From NCBI RefSeq assembly GCF_022808675.1, contig NZ_JAKZKV010000002.1, positions 62,001-126,000 on the forward strand: 64,000 nucleotides of DNA, read 5' to 3'. Of the stretch, positions 18,464 through 26,845 are shown piece after piece. Under the pieces are notes generated by a model. It was given only the letters and a program-made list of their open reading frames with translations, was not told the DNA's origin and searched no databases. The first letter of the stretch is position 1, and every line of letters starts with the position of its first letter. Position numbers and translations under genes: made by a program. Source of the DNA: Parabacteroides sp. FAFU027 (GTDB lineage Bacteria > Bacteroidota > Bacteroidia > Bacteroidales > UBA7332).

Positions 18464-18505
18464 AATCATAAGAAAGGCCTGCAATTGCAGGCCTTTCTTA
18501 TGATT
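18464..18505. terminator. 42-bp perfect palindrome, bidirectional terminator
   Basis: AATCATAAGAAAGGCCTGCA plus its A continues straight into its exact reverse complement: 21 + 21 bases with no mismatch and no loop. A-rich on one side and T-rich on the other. It lies downstream of small gene copy 1, like the hairpin at 36779-36819 with the same AAGAAAGGCC/GGCCTTTCTT core. Confidence 0.75.
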
Positions 18506-18506
18506 A

Positions 18507-18663
18507 TTATTTCCCTAAAACATTGCTTTCGTCATGGATGCCATACCAATGGCGGGAGCTGTCCTGAAAAGGTTTGAGACCGATGGGTTCATATACCTGC
18601 TCAGAAGGCTTATCCTGCGCAAACGAACTGTTGACCAAAGAAAGAATTGATCATCCCCGATAA
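18507..18663 (-). pseudogene. Remnant of a PL10 pectate lyase (N-terminal part only)
   Basis: On the minus strand this encodes SFAQDKPSEQVYEPIGLKPF followed by QDSSRHWYGIHDESNVLGK and a stop at 18507-18509. It is plainly homologous to residues near 25-65 of the PL10 enzyme at 36825-38036 (SRHWYGIHDDSNI there). The catalytic 330 residues are missing, and the signal-peptide region is out of frame (MINSFFGQ reads in the next frame). The reading stops directly beside the terminator palindrome, so an internal deletion joined the N-terminus to the 3' flank. Confidence 0.85.
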
Positions 18664-18717
18664 CGCCAGCATCTTCTTCCCAAACGCTATTGGAAATACT
18701 TAACCGAAAAGCAGTAA
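18664..18717 (+). pseudogene. Remnant 3' end of a second DUF4130 gene
   Basis: Codons read RQHL, then LPKRYWKYLTEKQ and stop, the same protein end as the gene finishing at 17727. Within the 13 shared codons all base differences (TTG/CTT, CGG/CGC, CTG/TTA, ACG/ACC, AAA/AAG, TAG/TAA) are synonymous, so this tail comes from a gene that was functional while it diverged. The rest of that gene is absent. Confidence 0.8.
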
Positions 18718-18725
18718 CAAAAAAA

Positions 18726-18780
18726 CGGTGATATTATACCAATAATTAAACTTTTCGCTGTTCTGACTTTGTTATATTTG
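18726..18780 (+). promoter_or_regulatory. HTCS 2 promoter with HTCS 2-type box
   Basis: -7 TATATTTG at 18773-18780; box 18726-18750, exactly 22 bp upstream. It contains ATTATACCAAT, eleven consecutive bases shared, at the same box positions, with the susC box (23448-23472). This points to autoregulation. Confidence 0.65.
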
Positions 18781-18852
18781 CAGCGATACAAATTCCGTGT
18801 GGCGTGTCCCTAACAGAACGGGAGAAACCAACATTTATCCAAACCTCTTATC

Positions 18853-21800
18853 ATGAAGAAACTAGCATACTCAATCGCATTTCTTTTTTGTAATTTATTC
18901 CTCTCTGCTCAAAACCAGACTCAGTTTGCCCACTATTCGGTGCGTGAAGGTTTGTCAGAAATCAACGTGCTCAGCATGATGCAAGACCACAAAGGACAGA
19001 TGTGGTTTGGCACTTTCGACGGGCTGAACAAGTTTAACGGATATACCTTCAAAACCTACAAAGGCAATCCCGGACAAAACTTCAGTCTGGTAAACTACCG
19101 GATTGACCGGATTAAGGAAGATCATGAGGGGTATCTCTGGCTTCAAACCTACGACGGAAGAATATACCGGTTTGACCCGAAAACAGAAAGTTTCTTGCAG
19201 ATTCCGCAATGTATGGAAGACTTCAAGGATTACAAATTACCCATCAAGAACATCTCCATCCTCAACGACGGTTCCATCTGGCTTAGTAGTGATGATGACG
19301 GCTGTTTCAGGATAAAAAACTCCGAAACACGGGAAAAGGTGGATATCGTTCATTACAACACCAGCAATGGTCTCCTGAGCAACAATCATGTCAACAAAGT
19401 TTTTCAGGATAAAAGCCAAAACACCTGGATACTTACGGCCAATGGACTTAACCTTTTGAAGCGAAACGCAACCAAGCCGGTTCAGTTATTTACTGAAAAA
19501 ATCGCCGGTGGAATACTTTCCATTTCTGAAAATGGCCCCTTCATCTGGATTGGCGGTGAACACGGAAAATTGCGCATGTACGATAACCGAAAAGGTTCAT
19601 TCGACGGCATCATGACTCCGGTGCTCTCCGGTATTATTGACATACACCAGGTGAGTAAAGATGAACTGTTCCTACTGACCGACAAAAGCGGATTTCTTCT
19701 CTACGATAGTAAAACACAACAATTTACATCTTTCAATAAATCAAACAACAGCGGGGTAAAAAGCGACAACTTCTTCTCCTGCTATCTGGACAAAAAGCAC
19801 AACCTTTGGTTGGAGACAGACAATCCGAGCGTCGTATATTTTGAATCAGCTAAACGCAAGGTCAATAACTTTGATGTTTTTGTGGACAATTCGGCTCCTT
19901 TTGCTGTGCTGCCCAATTTCTTTGTACTGGAAGACAAACAGGGTAATACCTGGGTGCATCCCCGCTCAGGAGGTTTTAGCCGGTACAATGCCATAACCAA
20001 TAAACTGGAATACTTTTACAACGACCCTAACTCGGAAGACCGGAAATTTTCCAATGTTATGCACTCTGCATATTCCGACAGACAGGGGAATCTGTGGCTG
20101 TGTCCCTACTCGCACGGCATCGAGAAAGTCGTTTTCCGTAAATCGCTCTTTACCTTCTACAAACCTGTCCCGGAAAAACTTTCTTCTGCTAAAAATGAGA
20201 TACGCTCCATTTATCAGGACAAGGACAACTGGCTTTGGGTAGGTTCCAAGAATGGCTACATGTACCTTTATGACCAGAACCGGAAGCTTGTCGGTCGTCT
20301 CGGAGCAGATGGGCGGATCAACAGCGCCAATCCGCTGAAAGCCTCAATATATGGCATCACTGGTGACCACACAGGAACAATCTGGCTGGCGTCTAAAGGG
20401 ATGGGGCTTTTCAAAGTAATCAAAAAAAGCGCCGGGAATAATCCGACGTTCGACATTACCAATTACCAGTACAACTCCGACGATATCTACAGCCTGAGTT
20501 CCAATGCTGTTTACTCTGTTTTTGAGGACCATTTACAACGCATCTGGATTGCAACATTCGGAGGTGGAATCAATTTACTGGAAAATATTGACGGGCAGAT
20601 ACGGTTTATCAGCTCACGGAATAAGCTGAAAAATTATCCGATTCAGCAATGTAACAAGTCCCGTTATATTACCGAAGACAAGAAAGGACAACTTTTCGTT
20701 GGAACCACAGGCGGTCTGCTGGCATTCCGTTGTGACAACCGTCGTCCCGAAAGTATTGTATTTAATCAATATACCCATGATCCGAAGGTCAAAAGTTCCA
20801 TTTCGGGAAATGATGTTCACTACGTTCTACCAGCCAAAGACGGGAAACTCTATCTTGCCATATTCGGTGGTGGCCTCGACGTGGTGACCGAAGGATTTAA
20901 CCTCAACAAACAACCCAACTTTAGGGCATATATGAAAGAAAACGGAGCTCCTTCAAATGTTATCTTCACGTTGAAAGAAGATGCGAAAGGGTATATTTGG
21001 TTCTCCACTCAGACAGAAATAGGTAAATTCAGTCCCTCTGACGGCTCTTTTGACACTTATAACCCTATTAATCCTAACGCATATAGCTTTATGGAAGCTA
21101 CAGCCTGTAAAACACGGGTGGGAGAATTGGCCTACGGAACTACAGAAGGATTTGTCGTGTTCAATCCTTTGAAAGCGATTAAAAGTAAATATGTGCCAAG
21201 GATTATCCTTACCCAGCTCCAGTTGTTCAACAAAACAATGGAAGTGGGCGTGGAAGGTTCTCCACTGAAACAGGTCATTGACGATACCGAAGAACTGGAA
21301 CTCAGCCACGAGCAGAATATCTTTTCAATTGGCTTTGCTGCTCTTGATTACACCGACCCGCAAAATATTCAGTACGCCTATAAACTGGACGGCTTTGAAA
21401 AAGAGTGGAACTATGTAGGAGATCTGCGAACTGCCACTTACACTAACCTCCCCAAAGGTGAATATACGTTCCGCGTAAAATCCACTAACTCAGACGGTGT
21501 GTGGGTCGAGAATGAACGGGTTATCAAGATTGTGAAGTTGCCTTCGTTCTGGGAATCATCGTGGGGAACCCTGTTTTTCCTACTTCTGTTCCTGGGCATT
21601 ACGGTATTGGCGGCCTTTATCCTGTTCACCATTTACCGGTTGAAAAATGAAGTAGAAGTAGAACACCGAATTACCAATATGAAGTTGCGCTTCTTTACCG
21701 ACATTTCACACGAACTACGGACTCCATTGACCCTGATTGCCTCTCCGGTAGAAAATATATTGAAGCATGAATCGCTTTCGGATGATGTAAAAGACCAACT

Positions 21801-23271
21801 GACTGTGGTCCATCGCAATACCGAACGGATGTTGCGTCTCATCAACCAGATTCTTGATTTCCGCAAAATCCAGAACAAGAAAATGAAGCTGATGATTGAG
21901 GAAATTCATACCGGCAGCTACGTCAACGAGATATGCGAAAGCTTCCGTAAACTGGCCGAAGAGCGTAAAATTCATTTTGAAGTGCATGATGACAGTAATG
22001 ACGTTTCGCTTTGGGTAGATAAGGATAAATTTGAGAAAATCCTCTTCAATCTGCTCTCCAACGCCTTTAAATTTACCCAACCGGGGAATCCGATCGGAGT
22101 AATCATTTCAGAGGAAAAAGACACAGTCAGCATCACGGTCAGGGATCAGGGCACAGGTATGAGCAAAGACCGTCTGAAGCTGCTTTTCAACCGCTTCGAA
22201 AGCCTTGCATCGGCCAATGTATCGTCCTTCCAGCCGGGCACCGGTATAGGACTATCACTGACCAAGGAGTTGGTGGAAATGCACCAGGCAAAAATCGAGG
22301 TGGAAAGTGAACCGGGCAAAGGCTCTATCTTCAAGGTCACCTTCCTGAAAGGGCATGAACATTTTGCAGGCAACGAAGATTTTGTCCTGCAGGATATGTT
22401 GAAATCCGAACCGGACAACACCGAATCCGTTGCTGAAACCGCGTACGAAGAAGAGGAGGCAATAGTCGAAGAGCCTGCAACCCCTGAACGCCAGACTATT
22501 TTGATTGCGGAGGATAATCAGGAACTTCGTCTGTTCCTGAAGTCAATCTTAAGCCATCAATACGATATCCTGGATGCGGAGAACGGACAAGAAGCTCTCG
22601 AACTAGCTAAAAGCGCAATCCCAGATCTGATAATCAGCGACATCATGATGCCTGAAATGACCGGTCTGGAACTGGCCAAAGCCATTAAGGAGGATATCAA
22701 TATCAGCCACATCCCGTTGGTGCTACTGACGGCAAAAACCGACATGGACAGCAAGCTCGAAGCTCTCCAATACGGTGCAGATGATTATATCACTAAACCC
22801 TTCAGCTCTGCTTATCTGGAAGCCAGGGTCGAAAACCTGTTGAAACTCCGCAAGCAACTTCAGGAACTATACCGCTCATCGTTGACCAGTGGGGTAATCT
22901 CGCCATCGAAACCGAATGTGGTGTCACAGGACGATATCTTCATCCAGAAAATCATGAAGTTTATTGAGGATAATATTGATAATTCAGAGCTGACCATTGA
23001 AGAAATTGTATCAAGCGTAGGCTTTAGCCGTTCTGCATTTTTCAAGAAACTAAAGAGCCTGACCGGACTTGCTCCCGTCGAATTCCTGAAAGAGGTACGT
23101 GTGCAAAGAGCAGCTCAATTAATCGAGACAGGCGAATTTAATATTAGCCAGATTACCTACATGGTAGGAATGAGCGACCCCCGTTACTTCAGCCGCTGCT
23201 TCAAGCAAAAGTTTGGAATGAGTCCGAGGGAGTACAAAGAGAAGTGCAACAGTTCCCAAAATAAGCAATAA
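18853..23271 (+). CDS. Hybrid two-component system sensor/regulator (HTCS 2), pectin locus
   Basis: 1472 residues with a signal peptide (MKKLAYSIAFLFCNLFLSAQ). A long propeller sensor of repeated [IV]W[IVL]-type blades runs to about 780, then a Y_Y_Y domain (YAYKLDGFEKEWNYVG), and a membrane helix near 905-930. HisKA has His953 (DISHELRTPLTLI), the HATPase has GTGIGLSLTKELVEMH, the receiver has Asp1263 (PDLIISDIMMPEMTG), and an AraC HTH ends the protein. The acidic linker before the receiver (EEEEAIVEEP) is longer than in HTCS 1. It lies directly upstream of susC and is inferred to bind the 25-bp box found before 13 promoters here, including its own. Confidence 0.95.
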   Translation: MKKLAYSIAFLFCNLFLSAQNQTQFAHYSVREGLSEINVLSMMQDHKGQMWFGTFDGLNKFNGYTFKTYKGNPGQNFSLVNYRIDRIKEDHEGYLWLQTYDGRIYRFDPKTESFLQIPQCMEDFKDYKLPIKNISILNDGSIWLSSDDDGCFRIKNSETREKVDIVHYNTSNGLLSNNHVNKVFQDKSQNTWILTANGLNLLKRNATKPVQLFTEKIAGGILSISENGPFIWIGGEHGKLRMYDNRKGSFDGIMTPVLSGIIDIHQVSKDELFLLTDKSGFLLYDSKTQQFTSFNKSNNSGVKSDNFFSCYLDKKHNLWLETDNPSVVYFESAKRKVNNFDVFVDNSAPFAVLPNFFVLEDKQGNTWVHPRSGGFSRYNAITNKLEYFYNDPNSEDRKFSNVMHSAYSDRQGNLWLCPYSHGIEKVVFRKSLFTFYKPVPEKLSSAKNEIRSIYQDKDNWLWVGSKNGYMYLYDQNRKLVGRLGADGRINSANPLKASIYGITGDHTGTIWLASKGMGLFKVIKKSAGNNPTFDITNYQYNSDDIYSLSSNAVYSVFEDHLQRIWIATFGGGINLLENIDGQIRFISSRNKLKNYPIQQCNKSRYITEDKKGQLFVGTTGGLLAFRCDNRRPESIVFNQYTHDPKVKSSISGNDVHYVLPAKDGKLYLAIFGGGLDVVTEGFNLNKQPNFRAYMKENGAPSNVIFTLKEDAKGYIWFSTQTEIGKFSPSDGSFDTYNPINPNAYSFMEATACKTRVGELAYGTTEGFVVFNPLKAIKSKYVPRIILTQLQLFNKTMEVGVEGSPLKQVIDDTEELELSHEQNIFSIGFAALDYTDPQNIQYAYKLDGFEKEWNYVGDLRTATYTNLPKGEYTFRVKSTNSDGVWVENERVIKIVKLPSFWESSWGTLFFLLLFLGITVLAAFILFTIYRLKNEVEVEHRITNMKLRFFTDISHELRTPLTLIASPVENILKHESLSDDVKDQLTVVHRNTERMLRLINQILDFRKIQNKKMKLMIEEIHTGSYVNEICESFRKLAEERKIHFEVHDDSNDVSLWVDKDKFEKILFNLLSNAFKFTQPGNPIGVIISEEKDTVSITVRDQGTGMSKDRLKLLFNRFESLASANVSSFQPGTGIGLSLTKELVEMHQAKIEVESEPGKGSIFKVTFLKGHEHFAGNEDFVLQDMLKSEPDNTESVAETAYEEEEAIVEEPATPERQTILIAEDNQELRLFLKSILSHQYDILDAENGQEALELAKSAIPDLIISDIMMPEMTGLELAKAIKEDINISHIPLVLLTAKTDMDSKLEALQYGADDYITKPFSSAYLEARVENLLKLRKQLQELYRSSLTSGVISPSKPNVVSQDDIFIQKIMKFIEDNIDNSELTIEEIVSSVGFSRSAFFKKLKSLTGLAPVEFLKEVRVQRAAQLIETGEFNISQITYMVGMSDPRYFSRCFKQKFGMSPREYKEKCNSSQNKQ

Positions 23272-23322
23272 GTTTTACCTCCCCCAGAAACAGAAAAAGG
23301 GGAAAAATCAATGAAACTTTTC

Positions 23323-23373
23323 AACGCCGGCAGTTGTTCTGTAGTAAGTTTATTACGAACAATTGCCGGCGTT
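23323..23373 (+). terminator. Terminator after HTCS 2
   Basis: AACGCCGGCAGTTGTTC (23323-23339) pairs with GAACAATTGCCGGCGTT (23357-23373) with one G-T pair, around a 17-base loop. It lies 52 bp after the HTCS 2 stop. Confidence 0.65.
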
Positions 23374-23447
23374 CATTATATTAATACACCCTTAAATCAC
23401 TTATAACCAAGCCCTTTAACTTCGTCTTTCTCCCTACACTCAAAAAG

Positions 23448-23503
23448 TCCAACAATTATACCAATTTCTTACACATACAACGTAGCTAATTGAGATTTCT
23501 TTG
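23448..23503 (+). promoter_or_regulatory. susCD operon promoter with HTCS 2-type box
   Basis: -7-like TTTCTTTG at 23496-23503; box 23448-23472, 23 bp upstream. It contains AATTATACCAATTTCTTAC. It should drive the SusC-SusD-lipoprotein operon. Confidence 0.6.
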
Positions 23504-23566
23504 TACACTCACTCATCGTGTGTAAACCAGTGAAAAACAATTCAATCAATAACTAAATCTAATCTT

Positions 23567-26500
23567 ATGAGAAAAATTCTCTGCTCATTACTGCTGACAA
23601 TCCTCAGTGTTTGTTACGCGTATGCACAGACTACCGTAACAGGAGTCGTGAAGGATGATACAGGCGAATCTCTTCCCGGAGCTACTGTATCGATTAAAGG
23701 AACTACGACCGGAACCATTACCGACATCAACGGTAAGTTCAGCCTCAAAGTTCAAAACCCGGCTAATACCATTTTGAAAATCTCTTACGTGGGAATGAAG
23801 GATCAGGAACTCCCGCTTAAAGGAAGAGCTACTACCGGTATTCAGGTAAAACTTCAGGCAAGCTCGCACCAGCTACAAGAGGTAGTAGCTATCGGTTATG
23901 GTACGATGAAGAAAAGAGATTTGACAGGTTCGGTTACCTCCCTTCAAGGTAGCACGATTGCCTCAGTACCTGTAACAGGTACAGCCGAAGCAATGACCGG
24001 ACGTTTAGCGGGTGTACAGGTTACAACTGCCGACGGTTCTCCTGACGCTGAAATCCTTGTACGCGTACGTGGTGGCGGTTCTATTACACAAAGTAACTCT
24101 CCGTTGTACATTGTGGATGGTTTCCCTGCGGAAAATATCAACAGTATCTCTCCGGCAGATATTCAAAGCATTGATGTATTGAAAGATGCTTCTTCAACAG
24201 CTATTTATGGTTCCCGCGGTGCTAATGGTGTTGTAATTATTACAACCAAAACTGCAAAAGGTGGAAAAACCCAGATTTCGTACAATGGTTTTATGCAAAC
24301 CAAAAGATTGTCGAAACGCATGAGTGTACTTGATCCGTATGAATATGTGAAGTTAAACTACGAATTAGCGGCATTGAACGGTACGGATGGTATCTCATCA
24401 TTCGAGAAAAAATTCGGTGTATATGATGACCTTGATTTATATAAATATCAAAAAGGTCATGACTGGCAGGATGATATGTTCGGATCTAATATCGTTTCTC
24501 AACAACACAATATCAGTATTACCGGCGGTTCAGAAAAAACAAAATTTTCTCTTAGTTCTACCTATAACAAAGATGGTGGATTGATGCAAAACAACAATTA
24601 CACCCGTTATACAAACAACTTCAAATTAATTCATGAGATTTCAGATAAACTTTCTCTGAACATCAATGCCAGACTTGCCGATATTAAAGTAAACGGCTCA
24701 GGTTCATCTGGTGGAACCTATAAAATCCGCACATCTCAAGCGGTTACTTCTGCTGCTGTAAACGGATTGAGCGATCAGGTCGAAGTCGATCCGGCTACAA
24801 TGTCAGATGAGGAATATCAGCAATGGATAGAGTCACACATGTCCTTGACCGAGCAAGCGCAACAATATTGGAAACAAAAAAACGACCGCACTTTTAACTT
24901 TTTAGGCAGTTTGGACTGGAAAATCATCAAGAGGCTGACTTTCAGAACCGAGGGTGGTTATGAGTATGGATTCAAAGATGAAAAAAACTACTGGGGAGAA
25001 CGTACGACCAATGCCTCTTATGTGGATGGAAAGCCGTTGGTTGACTGGACAAAAACGACATCTGCACGCTACAGATGGGCTAATACATTGACATATAACA
25101 CCAAATTCCAGCAAGATCATAGCCTTACAGCTATGGCCGGTACTGAGCTCAACAACTACGATAGCAACTACAACTACTTGTATGCTACCGGATTTGGCAC
25201 AGACCTATCTCCTGAAACTATTTTTGCCAATTTAGGACTGGGAGGAAATACCAAGAACCTTTCAAGTTATTTTGCCGAACCTATTCGTAGCTTTTCATAT
25301 TTTGGTCGCATAAATTATGGCTTTAAAGACAAATATTTATTTGCAGCAACCTTCAGAGCTGACCAAACCAGCCGTTTTGAACCAGGACATCAATGGGGAT
25401 ATTTCCCCGCTGTTTCAGGTGCCTGGCGAATTAATCAGGAAGAGTTCATGGCCAACACTAAGGACTGGTTGTCAAACCTTAAACTGAAAGTGGGTTATGG
25501 TGTCGCTGGTAATAGTAATGTTCCAACGGGACTAACCTCAACTTTATATTCTATTGCATCGACTAAAACTTATGGATTAGGCGACATTCAAAACAACTAC
25601 TGGGCAACAGCAAGTAGCCAGCTTCCAAACCCGAAATTGGGATGGGAAACAAACTATACTGAAAACGTCGGTCTGGATTTTGGATTATTCAATGAAAGAA
25701 TCTCTGGTACAGTAGAGGTATATAGTAATACTGCCAAAGACCTTCTTCTTACTATTCCGATTGTGGCTCCAGGTTATACTCAAACGACCATGAATATCGG
25801 TCAGACTTCGAATAAAGGTTTGGAGGTATCATTAAATGCGGGTATTATCAAAAGCAAAAGATTCAATCTGAACAGCAACTTTAATATTGCATTCAACAAA
25901 TCAAATGTTGACAAACTGGCAAATGGAGTAAATGTACAGGAGTATGCTTCAGGATGGGCTGGTACTGACTTGAAAGGATATTACGATTACCACGTGGAAG
26001 TAGGTCAGCCGGTAGGTCTTATCTATGGCTGGGTAAGCGACGGTTATTACAAAACTTCTGACTTCGAATCTTACAACGCATCGACCGGTAAGTACGTATT
26101 GAAATCAGGTGTACCAACCTGTGGTATGTTGGGTGGTGTAATCGGAACCCGTCCGGGTACAGCTAAATACAAAGACCTGAATGGTGACGGTGTGGTTGAT
26201 GACAAAGACCGTACTATCATCGGTAAAACTTCTCCTAAGTTTAATGGTGGTTTCGGATTCAATGGAAACTATCGCGATTTTGACTTCTCTGTATTATTCA
26301 GCTATGTATATGGCAACCAGATTTACAATGCAAACAAAATTGCATCATCACAACAATACAGAACATCAAATCCGAACCTGCTTGGTTTCATGAACCAGAG
26401 CAACCGTTATACCTATCTGGATAACGCAACAGGTAAAATCGTAACCGATCTTGCAACACTGGCTGAAATGAATGAAGGTGCCAATGCAAAACAATACTGG

Positions 26501-26815
26501 TCACCATTCTCATTTGGTAATGCCACAGTACTTCCAAGCTCATGGGCTATTGAAGACGGATCATTCCTTCGCCTGCAAAACGTTACTGTCGGATATACTG
26601 TTCCGAAAATACTGAGCAAAAAATTCTTATGCGATCAACTCCGTGTATATGCTACAGTTAACAACGTATTTGTACTGACAAACTATACCGGATATGACCC
26701 TGAAGTAAGTACTCCTGTTCGTGGATCATCAACTTCCAGCGTAACACCAGGTGTTGACTACTCTTCATATCCAAAAAGTTTCTCCTGGACATTTGGTGTT
26801 AACCTATCATTTTAA
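23567..26815 (+). CDS. susC: SusC-type TonB-dependent outer-membrane transporter
   Basis: 1082 residues with a signal peptide (ending AYAQ). A CarboxypepD_reg-like domain (VTGVVKDDTGESLPGATVSIKG) comes first, then a short linker (EVVAIGYGTMKKRDLTGSV). The plug carries the SusC signature (PLYIVDGFPAENINSISPADIQ and the SSTAIYGSRGANGVVIITTK type). The 22-strand barrel ends in a C-terminal aromatic residue (GVNLSF). It imports oligosaccharides released at the surface, with SusD as lid. It is the first gene of a three-gene operon with the SusD (30 bp gap) and the lipoprotein at 28799 (12 bp gap). Pectin fragments are the likely substrate, from the surrounding genes. Confidence 0.95.
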   Translation: MRKILCSLLLTILSVCYAYAQTTVTGVVKDDTGESLPGATVSIKGTTTGTITDINGKFSLKVQNPANTILKISYVGMKDQELPLKGRATTGIQVKLQASSHQLQEVVAIGYGTMKKRDLTGSVTSLQGSTIASVPVTGTAEAMTGRLAGVQVTTADGSPDAEILVRVRGGGSITQSNSPLYIVDGFPAENINSISPADIQSIDVLKDASSTAIYGSRGANGVVIITTKTAKGGKTQISYNGFMQTKRLSKRMSVLDPYEYVKLNYELAALNGTDGISSFEKKFGVYDDLDLYKYQKGHDWQDDMFGSNIVSQQHNISITGGSEKTKFSLSSTYNKDGGLMQNNNYTRYTNNFKLIHEISDKLSLNINARLADIKVNGSGSSGGTYKIRTSQAVTSAAVNGLSDQVEVDPATMSDEEYQQWIESHMSLTEQAQQYWKQKNDRTFNFLGSLDWKIIKRLTFRTEGGYEYGFKDEKNYWGERTTNASYVDGKPLVDWTKTTSARYRWANTLTYNTKFQQDHSLTAMAGTELNNYDSNYNYLYATGFGTDLSPETIFANLGLGGNTKNLSSYFAEPIRSFSYFGRINYGFKDKYLFAATFRADQTSRFEPGHQWGYFPAVSGAWRINQEEFMANTKDWLSNLKLKVGYGVAGNSNVPTGLTSTLYSIASTKTYGLGDIQNNYWATASSQLPNPKLGWETNYTENVGLDFGLFNERISGTVEVYSNTAKDLLLTIPIVAPGYTQTTMNIGQTSNKGLEVSLNAGIIKSKRFNLNSNFNIAFNKSNVDKLANGVNVQEYASGWAGTDLKGYYDYHVEVGQPVGLIYGWVSDGYYKTSDFESYNASTGKYVLKSGVPTCGMLGGVIGTRPGTAKYKDLNGDGVVDDKDRTIIGKTSPKFNGGFGFNGNYRDFDFSVLFSYVYGNQIYNANKIASSQQYRTSNPNLLGFMNQSNRYTYLDNATGKIVTDLATLAEMNEGANAKQYWSPFSFGNATVLPSSWAIEDGSFLRLQNVTVGYTVPKILSKKFLCDQLRVYATVNNVFVLTNYTGYDPEVSTPVRGSSTSSVTPGVDYSSYPKSFSWTFGVNLSF

Positions 26816-26845
26816 ACGATGTCTATCATAAACAATTCAACAGTC

